This document shows, in pieces, positions 1-5,110 of a stretch of 5,110 bases of DNA. Source of the DNA: Chloroflexota bacterium (GTDB taxonomy: Bacteria > Chloroflexota > Anaerolineae > Anaerolineales > Villigracilaceae); assembly GCA_021796315.1 (NCBI GenBank), contig JAJYOH010000462.1:1-5110 (forward strand), read 5' to 3'. Every line of letters begins with the position of its first letter. Position 1 is the first letter of the stretch. The position numbers and the translations under genes are program-made. The notes below the pieces were generated by a model. It was not told the origin of the DNA and ran no database searches. It saw nothing but the letters and a program-made list of their open reading frames with translations.

Positions 1-741
1 TAGATTTTCTTTCAGGCGATAGGTCGAATCCTCTGATAACAATCGTGAGAGTTTAACCACTTGATCACCGTTTGTTGCCACATCCTCTTCCAGGTCACCA
101 AAGTAAAGGGCATGGTTAGGACAGGCTTGGGCACAGTAAGGCAGGCGCCCCGAACGTAAAAGATACGCATCGAAACAGCACTTCATCACTGTTCCCTTTT
201 GTGGCGGTGATTGATATTCAATGTTGTATTCCCTGAATGCCGCCTCGGCCGGAATGGGCGGCTCGCCCCAGTTGAAGAAGCGGCGATCATATGGACATGC
301 TTCCATGCAGAGGCGACAGCCGATACAACGCTGTTGGTCAATCAACACGATTCCTTCAGGTGTGGCGAATGTCGCGCCGACAGGGCATACATTCAGACAT
401 GGAGCGTTCTGGCATTGCTGGCAGGTCGTAGGAACGAACTGGGTACCGCCACCCGGTAAAGGCATCTCGTAAACTTGAATCATTTCCACAGGCTGTGGAG
501 CGAAGTGCCCTTGGATACATCCCTCGGTACATTGTGGCGGCTTCCCAACTGACTGACAACCGTCACAGTAGCGCAGGTCAATGACCATTGCCCAACGGCG
601 CAGACGCTGGCCGGTTGTCGCAGCCGCCGTGCTCGTTCCCGCGCCGCTGAGATTTTTTTGAGCCTGAAACAGAATCGCTGGACCAGCCAGGGCACTCAGC
701 GCGATGCCGCCCAGAACTTTCAACGTTTCGCGGCGCGTCAT
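1..741 (-). CDS. Tat-exported four-cluster [4Fe-4S] ferredoxin-type electron-transfer subunit (NrfC/PsrB/TtrB-like), partial at 3' end
   Basis: This is the electron-relay subunit of a membrane-associated respiratory oxidoreductase of the NrfC/PsrB/TtrB/DmsB class. It would carry electrons between a quinone-reactive NrfD-type protein and a catalytic subunit. 247 residues are visible. The N-terminus MTRRETLKVLGG followed by a hydrophobic stretch (about 9-25) resembles a twin-arginine signal, so the protein is probably periplasmic/extracytoplasmic. Four cysteine groups are seen: C59/C62/C71/C75; C107/C110/C115/C119-Pro; C139/C142/C145/C149-Pro; and C188/C203/C207. In the last group the second expected Cys is D191, with C189 nearby. 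Groups II and III are canonical; I and IV are not. There is no CxxCH haem motif. The ATG at 741 is the only ATG/GTG/TTG in this frame downstream of the preceding in-frame stop, but it has no clear Shine-Dalgarno. The gene follows the nrfD-like gene after 44 nt, so they are probably one operon. The visible end (TYRLKENL) resembles the last part of such proteins, so probably only a few residues are missing. The exact enzyme cannot be named without the catalytic subunit. Confidence 0.92.
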   Translation of the reverse strand, partial: MTRRETLKVLGGIALSALAGPAILFQAQKNLSGAGTSTAAATTGQRLRRWAMVIDLRYCDGCQSVGKPPQCTEGCIQGHFAPQPVEMIQVYEMPLPGGGTQFVPTTCQQCQNAPCLNVCPVGATFATPEGIVLIDQQRCIGCRLCMEACPYDRRFFNWGEPPIPAEAAFREYNIEYQSPPQKGTVMKCCFDAYLLRSGRLPYCAQACPNHALYFGDLEEDVATNGDQVVKLSRLLSEDSTYRLKENL

Positions 742-785
742 CGAGACTTGCGGAGACGGCGTTTCAGGCGCTATGTTTTGCCGTT

Positions 786-2171
786 TTACTTTCCTGCCAT
801 CGCTTTGTCCGCCGCGCGAGTCATCGTCTGCCGTGCCGGCGTTTCCTTAGGCTCAGGGCCGCGATGCTGGATGACTTCCCAGATCGAAACGACGGGAAAG
901 AGCTTGGCAAAAACGGAAATGATCAGCATGAACAACGCGAACCCGCCAGCCAGAATGGACCACTCGACCCAACTCGGAGAATAATTCTCAGGCGGATACG
1001 CCATGAGCGGCACGCGGAATCCGGCGACGATGATCAAATAGCGTTCGATCCACATTGCCACGATGACCAGCACTGCCGCGGTGATGATGCCCTTGATCGT
1101 CCGCGTGCGTGCGGACATCATCAAGAGGATGGGGAGCAAGATGCCGCCCAAAATATAGAACCAGAATAGCCATGCAAATTGACCGACAAACAACTGCTGG
1201 ATTTGGAAGCGAGTTCCCTCCTCCATCTTGTAGCCGGTTGTCAGGTACTCGGAGATATTCATATAAGCCATGATGGCGGCCATCGTTGCCATCAAATAGC
1301 CCAGATATACAAATTGGGTTTTGGTGATGAACTCTTCCAGGTGCATTACCCAGCGCAGGACTGCCATCAAGATGATGATGGCGGCAATGCCTGAATAGAT
1401 GGCACCGGCTACGAAGAAGATTCCAAAGAGTGTGCTGTTGAGCGTGTCGCGCAGTGTCATCGCAAACACCCAAGAGACGACTGTATGCACCGAGACCGCG
1501 ACCGGGATGATCACGATCATCATCACGGACATGGCGCGTTCGAGCGCGTTCCATTGTGCTTGTGTTCCTTTCCAGCCAATGGCAGTGGTCGTGAAAAACC
1601 AGCGTTGCCAGGCGGGCGCTTGCGCGCTCAAGCGGTCGCGGCAGAGGGCCAAATCGGGGATGAGCGGCACGTAGAGGTAGATCAAACTGCCCGTCAGGTA
1701 AGTCAGGATCGCGGTAATGTCCCAGATGAGCGGCGATTGCCAGCGTCCAAAGAACGCCATGTTCAAAATGCGTTCCGGCCTTCCCATATCAATGGCCGGG
1801 AAAAGCGCCGCGACCATCAGGGCAACGCCCGTGATGAATTCTGCCATGCGCGTAATGGGCATTTGCCAATGCGCCTTTGTCACGCGCAGGATGGCAGACA
1901 GTAATGTCCCGGCGTGACTGATGCCAATGAAGAAAACGAAACTGGCGATGTAGAGTCCCCATGAGATGCGATCGCGCATGTTGGTGACGATCAGCCCGTG
2001 TTCGAACTGCAGACTATAAGCGTATAGCGCCCAGCCGATCACCAACAATAAGAACGCGAGCCATGCAAAATATCGCCAGCCCGTGCCGCGCAACGGCGCG
2101 AGCACGCGCTCTTCCAGGCGTGCTTTCCATTCGGTCAGATCGTCACGTTGATTCCAATTCAATTCAGTCAT
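786..2171 (-). CDS. NrfD/ActC-family polytopic membrane subunit (quinone-interacting)
   Basis: 461 residues with about ten hydrophobic helices, roughly at 32-52, 70-95, 106-127, 147-172, 214-239, 247-272, 282-305, 330-352, 358-383 and 401-426. The length and helix count fit the ActC/HybB/TtrC-like branch of the NrfD superfamily rather than the shorter eight-helix PsrC type. Typical family landmarks are the GISHAGTLLSAIL segment in helix 2 (H86), the D128-M-G-R-P motif after helix 3, H229 in helix 5, and the C-terminal SPSWVEWSILAGG...KLFPVVSI region. Such proteins oxidise or reduce membrane quinones and pass electrons to a periplasmic Fe-S partner, here encoded immediately downstream. The start at 2171 has a GAGG at 2182-2185, ten bases upstream, an acceptable but weak ribosome site. 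It is the first gene of its operon and is divergent from the histidine kinase gene. The family assignment is firm; whether the complex handles sulfur compounds, arsenate, tetrathionate or acts as an alternative complex III is not decidable here. Confidence 0.9.
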   Translation of the reverse strand: MTELNWNQRDDLTEWKARLEERVLAPLRGTGWRYFAWLAFLLLVIGWALYAYSLQFEHGLIVTNMRDRISWGLYIASFVFFIGISHAGTLLSAILRVTKAHWQMPITRMAEFITGVALMVAALFPAIDMGRPERILNMAFFGRWQSPLIWDITAILTYLTGSLIYLYVPLIPDLALCRDRLSAQAPAWQRWFFTTTAIGWKGTQAQWNALERAMSVMMIVIIPVAVSVHTVVSWVFAMTLRDTLNSTLFGIFFVAGAIYSGIAAIIILMAVLRWVMHLEEFITKTQFVYLGYLMATMAAIMAYMNISEYLTTGYKMEEGTRFQIQQLFVGQFAWLFWFYILGGILLPILLMMSARTRTIKGIITAAVLVIVAMWIERYLIIVAGFRVPLMAYPPENYSPSWVEWSILAGGFALFMLIISVFAKLFPVVSIWEVIQHRGPEPKETPARQTMTRAADKAMAGK

Positions 2172-2200
2172 TGCTTATCGGCCTCTGTTTAATAGGTGGC

Positions 2201-2225
2201 TGAGATTTTTCTCACGAACTGAGAA
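2201..2225. promoter_or_regulatory. Inverted repeat in the divergent intergenic region (candidate operator)
   Basis: TTCTCACGAACTGAGAA (2209-2225) is a perfect 6-bp inverted repeat with a 5-nt centre. A further TGAGA at 2201-2205 can pair with the same TCTCA (2210-2214), giving three half-sites about ten bases apart. It sits between the two divergent start codons (2171 and 2249), where a shared operator is expected. It does not match the FNR (TTGAT-N4-ATCAA) or CRP (TGTGA-N6-TCACA) consensus. Function is inferred from position only. Confidence 0.3.
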
Positions 2226-2248
2226 TAACATTAGGGCAGGTATAAAGG

Positions 2249-3418
2249 ATGTCGCAAACTGTCGCAAATGTGTCCTCGTTTATTACGGGCGCAGGGAATA
2301 ATGGATATAATCAAATGATGAAAACCAGATTGTTTTCGTGGCTGGGCAGAGGAGGTTATTTCGACCTCAGTGTTCTGCAATGGACATTGCCCCTGTTTCT
2401 GTCGGTTACAGCCATCGTTTTCGAACTGGTGGAACATGCGCCGGATGGCGAGTGGCATGACCCGGGTTTTGACGGCGAGATGATCATCTTCGGACTGATG
2501 GGGCCGCTCATTATCGCCTTCGTCATCTCCTCGATGCGCCAGTTGATGGAGGCCGAAAAGAAAGCCACGGCAACCGTTCAAGGGCTTAATCGCGACCTGG
2601 AAAGCGAAGTCAATGAACGCACCGCCGCGCTCGCGCAACGCAACGCCGAACTCGCGCAACGCAACGCCGAACTCGACCGGCTGAACTCCGAACTTCGCGA
2701 CCTTGATGAAATGAAATCCGATTTCGTGGCACTGGTCAGCCACGAATTGCGCGCGCCGCTGACCGCCCTGAACGGCGGTCTGGAGTTGGCATTGCAATCC
2801 AGCGAGAGTCTTCCGCCGCGCTCGCGCGCTGTATTGGAGATCATGACGGAAGAAAGCACGCGGCTGACGAATTTTGTTCAAACCATCCTAGATGTCTCGC
2901 GTTTGGATGCGGGAAAACTCGCCATCACTTTAGGACCTGTGGCCGTGCTCCCTTTAATAGAACAAGCCGCCGCGATCATCCTGTCATCCGGCCAGCGCAA
3001 AATGGATTGGAAGGTCACGCCTGACCTGCCTCCGATTTGGGGAGACGAAACATATCTCGAGCAGGTGATTCGAAACCTGATCTCCAACGCCGATAAATAT
3101 TCACCGCCCGATAAACCGATCCAGCTTTGTGCAGAATTGAATGACGATGCCGTTCGCATCAGCGTCAAGGATTATGGCCCCGGTATTCCTGCGGATGTGG
3201 GCGAACGAATCTTTGGCCGCTTCAGCCGTCTGGAAAGCCAGGAGAGCTCGCCGCAAGGTTGGGGCCTGGGACTTTATCTGGGAAGAAAATTGATCGAAGC
3301 GCAAAACGGAAAGATCGGATTCGTTTCCCCCATTTGGAAAAACAATGGGACACCATCCGGCACAGAGTTTTATATCCTCATGCCGGTCGCGCAGACGCCG
3401 GAGGATGATCTCGAATGA
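2249..3418 (+). CDS. Membrane-bound sensor histidine kinase (two TM helices, coiled coil, HisKA-HATPase_c)
   Basis: A 389-residue kinase that should autophosphorylate on His and pass the phosphate to the response regulator encoded next. It has two membrane helices, about 43-62 and 78-98, separated by a loop of only about 15 residues, so there is no extracytoplasmic sensor domain. A charged coiled coil follows (about 100-157) with an exact heptad duplication. HisKA has H165 in SHELRAP. HATPase_c has the N box (N276, N280 in RNLISNADKYSP), the G1 box (D308, G310, G312 in DYGPGIP), the F box (IFGRF, 321-325) and the G2 box (GWGLGL, 337-342). All catalytic boxes are intact; no PAS, GAF or HAMP domain is evident. 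The ATG at 2249 has AGGGCAGG eight bases upstream. ATGs at 2315 and 2318 (M23, M24) are alternatives that keep both helices. It overlaps the regulator gene by 4 nt and is divergent from the redox operon, whose control is its likely job (inference). The signal is unknown. Confidence 0.93.
   Translation: MSQTVANVSSFITGAGNNGYNQMMKTRLFSWLGRGGYFDLSVLQWTLPLFLSVTAIVFELVEHAPDGEWHDPGFDGEMIIFGLMGPLIIAFVISSMRQLMEAEKKATATVQGLNRDLESEVNERTAALAQRNAELAQRNAELDRLNSELRDLDEMKSDFVALVSHELRAPLTALNGGLELALQSSESLPPRSRAVLEIMTEESTRLTNFVQTILDVSRLDAGKLAITLGPVAVLPLIEQAAAIILSSGQRKMDWKVTPDLPPIWGDETYLEQVIRNLISNADKYSPPDKPIQLCAELNDDAVRISVKDYGPGIPADVGERIFGRFSRLESQESSPQGWGLGLYLGRKLIEAQNGKIGFVSPIWKNNGTPSGTEFYILMPVAQTPEDDLE
2250..2268. 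promoter_or_regulatory. 10-bp tandem direct repeat at the kinase 5' end (candidate response-regulator site)
   Basis: TGTCGCAAA occurs at 2250-2258 and again at 2260-2268, a period of exactly ten bases. The two copies are read in different codon frames (ATG TCG CAA A.. against .GTC GCA AAT), so the repeat is not explained by a repeated peptide. OmpR/PhoB-type regulators are known to bind direct repeats spaced about one helical turn apart, and one is encoded in this operon. Its role as an autoregulatory or shared site is inference. Confidence 0.35.
2283..2311 (+). promoter_or_regulatory. Possible internal sigma70-like promoter ahead of the alternative kinase start
   Basis: A perfect TATAAT at 2306-2311 lies just before the ATGATG at 2315/2318. 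A poor -35 candidate, TTACGG... read as TTACGG at 2283-2288 would be 17 bases upstream. The implied transcript start falls near 2318, so translation from M24 would be essentially leaderless. The match is suggestive but rests mainly on the -10 box. It conflicts with the annotated start at 2249 only if this is the main promoter. Confidence 0.18.
2630..2671 (+). repeat. Perfect 21-bp tandem duplication (one coiled-coil heptad, two copies)
   Basis: Positions 2630-2650 and 2651-2671 are identical, each encoding LAQRNAE (residues 128-134 and 135-141 of the kinase). The 21-bp unit equals one coiled-coil heptad, so frame and helix phase are both preserved. A third, degenerate unit (LDRLNSE) follows directly. 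Identity at the nucleotide level points to recent slippage or duplication. Confidence 0.97.
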
Positions 3419-4101
3419 CCGACTTGTTGATCATCGACGACGATAAAGGTTTGAGTCAACTGCTCGATGAATTTTTGTCCGGTCAGGGATACAGCGTCCG
3501 CACTGTGGAAAACGGGAAGCTGGGCCTGCGCTCCATGTATGAACGCCAGCCGGGAATCATTCTGCTGGATGTGACCATGCCTGAAAAAGACGGCTGGGAA
3601 ACTCTCAAGCGCATCCGCGAAGTGAGTAATGTACCAGTCATCATGCTGACAGCGCGCGGCGATGAAGCGGATATTTTGCATGGCTTCTCGCTGGGCGCGG
3701 ATGATTATGTTACCAAGCCGTTTTCGTTTGCTCAACTGTCTGCGCGTATGCATGCTGTGCTCGGACGTTCCGTGCAGGAAAATGCCGCGGACAGTAAGCT
3801 CTCCGCCGATGGTTTGGAAGTGGACATTCGGTTGAAACGCGTCTGGCGCGACGGCCAGCCTTTGACTCTCACTCCGACCGAATTCAAGCTGTTGGTGACT
3901 CTCATGCGCCGCGCCGGAGATGTGGTCTCGCCAAAGGATTTGGTCAAGGAAGTGTGGGGCGCGCAATACGCCAGCGAGATCGGACACGTCCGTCGCTATG
4001 TTTGGCATCTACGTCAGAAAATCGAACCTGATCCGGAAAACCCTCGTTTTATTTACAACGATCGCGGCTTTGGTTATCGCTTTGGGGGCCAGGAAGATTG
4101 A
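3415..4101 (+). CDS. OmpR/PhoB-family two-component response regulator
   Basis: A 228-residue DNA-binding regulator. The receiver domain (about 3-117) has the acidic residues D8/D9, the phosphoacceptor D52 in LLDVTMPEKDG, T79 in MLTARG, Y98 in the ADDYVTKPF motif and K101, so all phosphorylation and switch residues are present. The C-terminal winged helix (about 127-225) carries LTLTPTEFKLL, the recognition-helix region near EIGHVRRYVWHLRQKI (188-203) and the usual terminal RGFGYRF hairpin. Length is normal for the family. Its ATG overlaps the kinase stop (ATGA, 4 nt), indicating translational coupling, with GGAGG at 3400-3404 inside the kinase gene as its ribosome site. It should be the cognate partner of that kinase. 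Targets may include the divergent redox operon and its own promoter (inference). Its last codons lie at a junction with a hypF relic on the opposite strand. Confidence 0.96.
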   Translation: MTDLLIIDDDKGLSQLLDEFLSGQGYSVRTVENGKLGLRSMYERQPGIILLDVTMPEKDGWETLKRIREVSNVPVIMLTARGDEADILHGFSLGADDYVTKPFSFAQLSARMHAVLGRSVQENAADSKLSADGLEVDIRLKRVWRDGQPLTLTPTEFKLLVTLMRRAGDVVSPKDLVKEVWGAQYASEIGHVRRYVWHLRQKIEPDPENPRFIYNDRGFGYRFGGQED

Positions 4102-4335
4102 TCGATCGGAAGGAAACGGTCAATTCATCGATGCGCGAAAGCGGCGGGGCTTCGTCGCGTAATGATCTTATAAAAGAGTCCGGTGTTTCTTTTTCCCATC
4201 CACTTCAATATCAACACCGGCAGATGTATTTTTTACCCAGCCTTTGAGATCAAGCCGCGTGGCAAAGTTGTAGACGAATGGCCGAAAGCCAACGCCTTGA
4301 ACGATGCCGGTGATGTGGACGCGTAGTCCTTGCAT
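4088..4335 (-). pseudogene. hypF: hypF 5' remnant: N-terminal acylphosphatase domain, frameshifted and truncated
   Basis: From ATG at 4335 the minus strand encodes 55 residues beginning MQGLRVHITG and containing IVQGVGFRPFVYNFATRL and KGWVKNTSAGVDIEVDG. These match the N-terminal acylphosphatase domain of HypF, the carbamoyltransferase that makes the cyanide ligands of [NiFe] hydrogenases. The Pro in GFRPFVY favours HypF over free acylphosphatase. Catalytic-type R18 and N36 are present. The frame ends in TAA at 4168-4170. One base off, the same strand continues as EKETPDSFIRSLRDEAPPLS and then RIDEL, the expected HypF continuation. This implies loss of one base in the G/A run at 4190-4197. 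The second frame runs into the response regulator gene and stops at 4049-4051. The usual remainder (zinc-finger, YrdC-like and Kae1-like domains of a roughly 750-residue protein) is absent. No clear Shine-Dalgarno precedes 4335. The left limit of real homology (about 4088) is my estimate. Almost certainly non-functional as HypF. Confidence 0.82.
4180..4220. repeat. 8-bp inverted repeat with a long loop (weak terminator-like element)
   Basis: CCGGTGTT (4180-4187) and AACACCGG (4213-4220) are perfectly complementary with a 25-nt loop. A run of six T (4229-4234) follows eight bases after the right arm. It lies downstream of the response regulator gene, where a terminator would be useful. However, the loop is long, the T-run is displaced and the sequence is explained as hypF codons, so a terminator role is doubtful. 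Confidence 0.2.
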
Positions 4336-4378
4336 ATATCTTCGTAATTCCGGAATGACTTGGCCTATGTTTTACTCC

Positions 4379-4423
4379 TTTCCATCACTGACCATTTGCG
4401 GGTATATTCTGTGTATCATGGAG
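4379..4423 (+). promoter_or_regulatory. Candidate promoter and ribosome-binding site of manA
   Basis: TTTCCA (4379-4384) and TATATT (4403-4408) are spaced 18 bases apart and match the -35/-10 consensus at four and five of six positions. The predicted transcript start is near 4415. GGAG (4420-4423) lies seven bases before the ATG at 4431, an ideal ribosome-site spacing. The ribosome site is convincing; the promoter is a by-eye match. Confidence 0.45.
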
Positions 4424-4430
4424 ATAATTG

Positions 4431-5110
4431 ATGACGCTCAATTCTTTTTTGAAACCGACTCCTGAATATCGTGATTATGTGTGGGGCGGGAACCGTCTGC
4501 GCCCGGGACAGAACCCGACTGCCGAGGCGTGGGTGGTTTTCGAGGGAGATAAAATTTCGTCGGGAGCGCTGGCCGGTAAAACGTTGGGCGAAGCGGCGGT
4601 TGAATTCAAAGAATCTTTATTAGGCACACGCCCCGTTTCATGTACAGGTACGCGTTTTCCGCTGCTCATTAAAATATTGGATTGCGCGCAATGGCTTTCT
4701 TTGCAAGTCCATCCGAATGACAAACAAGCTGTCGAGATCGAAGGTCCCGGGCAATTTGGAAAGACCGAAGCCTGGCATGTGTTGGACGCAGAACCTAATG
4801 CAAAACTAATTGCCGGACTCAAACCCGGTACGCAAGCCGATGAACTCGCGACATCGATCCGCAATGGCACGATCATCGGGCATGTGCAATATGCAAATGT
4901 GAATCAAGGGGATACGGTTTACATGCCCGCCGGAACGCTGCACGCGATTGGGCCCGGTTTGCTCATTTACGAAGTTCAGCAAACATCCGATTGGACATAT
5001 CGCGTTTACGATTGGGGCAGGCCCGAGACCGAAAAACGCCGGTTGCACATTGATAAATCCATTCAGGTCACGCGCGCCGATTTCACCGCGCCGATCATTT
5101 CCACAGATCG
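4431..5110 (+). CDS. manA: Mannose-6-phosphate isomerase, class I (partial at 3' end)
   Basis: A zinc enzyme interconverting fructose-6-phosphate and mannose-6-phosphate in the cytoplasm, feeding GDP-mannose and glycan synthesis or mannose use. 226 complete codons are visible before the window ends. Class I cupin landmarks are all present: the N-terminal PEYRDYVWGG, the zinc ligands Q92 and H94 in LQVHPND, E113 in KTEAWHVL, H171 in MPAGTLHAIG, and the catalytic-type arginine R191 in TYRVYDWGR. The spacing is that of the short bacterial form (about 310-320 residues), so roughly the last quarter is missing. The start at 4431 is chosen because GGAG lies seven bases upstream and the sequence before it is not open in a useful way. 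An overlapping ATG at 4418 is in another frame and stops after 15 codons. The gene is divergent from the hypF relic and has its own candidate promoter, so it is probably independent of the two-component operon. Confidence 0.95.
   Translation, partial: MTLNSFLKPTPEYRDYVWGGNRLRPGQNPTAEAWVVFEGDKISSGALAGKTLGEAAVEFKESLLGTRPVSCTGTRFPLLIKILDCAQWLSLQVHPNDKQAVEIEGPGQFGKTEAWHVLDAEPNAKLIAGLKPGTQADELATSIRNGTIIGHVQYANVNQGDTVYMPAGTLHAIGPGLLIYEVQQTSDWTYRVYDWGRPETEKRRLHIDKSIQVTRADFTAPIISTD

Noticed and set aside
658..984. Plus-strand open frames across the redox operon (also near 211-472, 864-1169, 1179-1904)
   Set aside because: All oppose well-supported minus-strand genes and show no coherent protein features.
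988..1554. 188-codon minus-strand open frame inside the NrfD-like gene
   Set aside because: It is an out-of-frame shadow of the membrane protein, rich in His/Arg/Asp with no domain sense.
2189..2194. TATTAA (minus strand) as a -10 box for the nrfD-like gene
   Set aside because: It would place the transcript start on the ribosome site, and there is no reasonable -35 box.
2231..2881. 216-codon minus-strand open frame opposite the kinase gene
   Set aside because: It is antisense to intact, motif-bearing kinase coding sequence, and the composition has no recognisable family.
3370..4008. 212-codon minus-strand open frame opposite the response regulator
   Set aside because: Antisense shadow; the plus strand encodes a complete receiver and winged-helix protein.
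4168..4335. Intact stand-alone acylphosphatase gene
   Set aside because: 55 residues are too few for the roughly 90-residue fold, the rest is in another frame, and the motif wording is that of HypF.
4372..4419. 15-residue minus-strand ORF (MIHRIYPQMVSDGKE) upstream of the hypF relic
   Set aside because: Too short to support, overlaps the manA promoter region, and no leader-peptide or attenuator features are seen.
4418..4465. ATG at 4418 as an alternative manA start or leader peptide
   Set aside because: It is in a different frame from manA and stops after 15 codons; the GGAG at 4420-4423 fits the 4431 start.
1..5110. CRISPR array, tRNA/rRNA gene, insertion sequence or phage genes
   Set aside because: No spaced repeats, cloverleaf-like sequence, transposase motif or phage protein was seen on either strand.

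Overview
The window reads as bacterial chromosome of moderate GC content, carrying five recognisable protein genes and one gene relic. A member of the Chloroflexota (Anaerolineae-like) is my best guess, from the flavour of the ten-helix NrfD/ActC protein and the two-component genes. That is inference only; no rRNA or other marker gene is present to test it.

Positions 1-2171 (minus strand) hold the start of a respiratory redox operon. A ten-helix NrfD/ActC-type quinone-site membrane protein (786-2171) is followed by a Tat-targeted protein with four iron-sulfur cysteine groups (1-741, cut by the window edge a few residues before its likely end). The catalytic (probably molybdopterin) subunit is not seen and could lie further left. 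Two of the four cysteine groups are atypical.

Positions 2172-2248 form a short divergent intergenic region with an inverted repeat. Just inside the next gene is a 10-bp direct repeat that could be a response-regulator site.

Positions 2249-4101 (plus strand) are a two-component pair whose genes overlap by 4 nt. The first is a small membrane histidine kinase with two helices, a coiled coil and no recognisable periplasmic sensor domain. The second is an OmpR/PhoB-type response regulator. Their position back-to-back with the redox operon suggests they control it in response to a respiratory or redox cue (inference).

Positions 4102-4430 hold no intact gene. On the minus strand lies the 5' end of hypF ([NiFe]-hydrogenase maturation): the acylphosphatase domain only. 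It is broken by a one-base frameshift and cut off where the response regulator gene ends. This looks like a rearrangement junction and is the most unusual thing in the window. The manA promoter region follows.

Positions 4431-5110 (plus strand) encode most of a class I mannose-6-phosphate isomerase (manA), running off the right edge. It is a sugar-metabolism gene apparently unrelated to the redox block.
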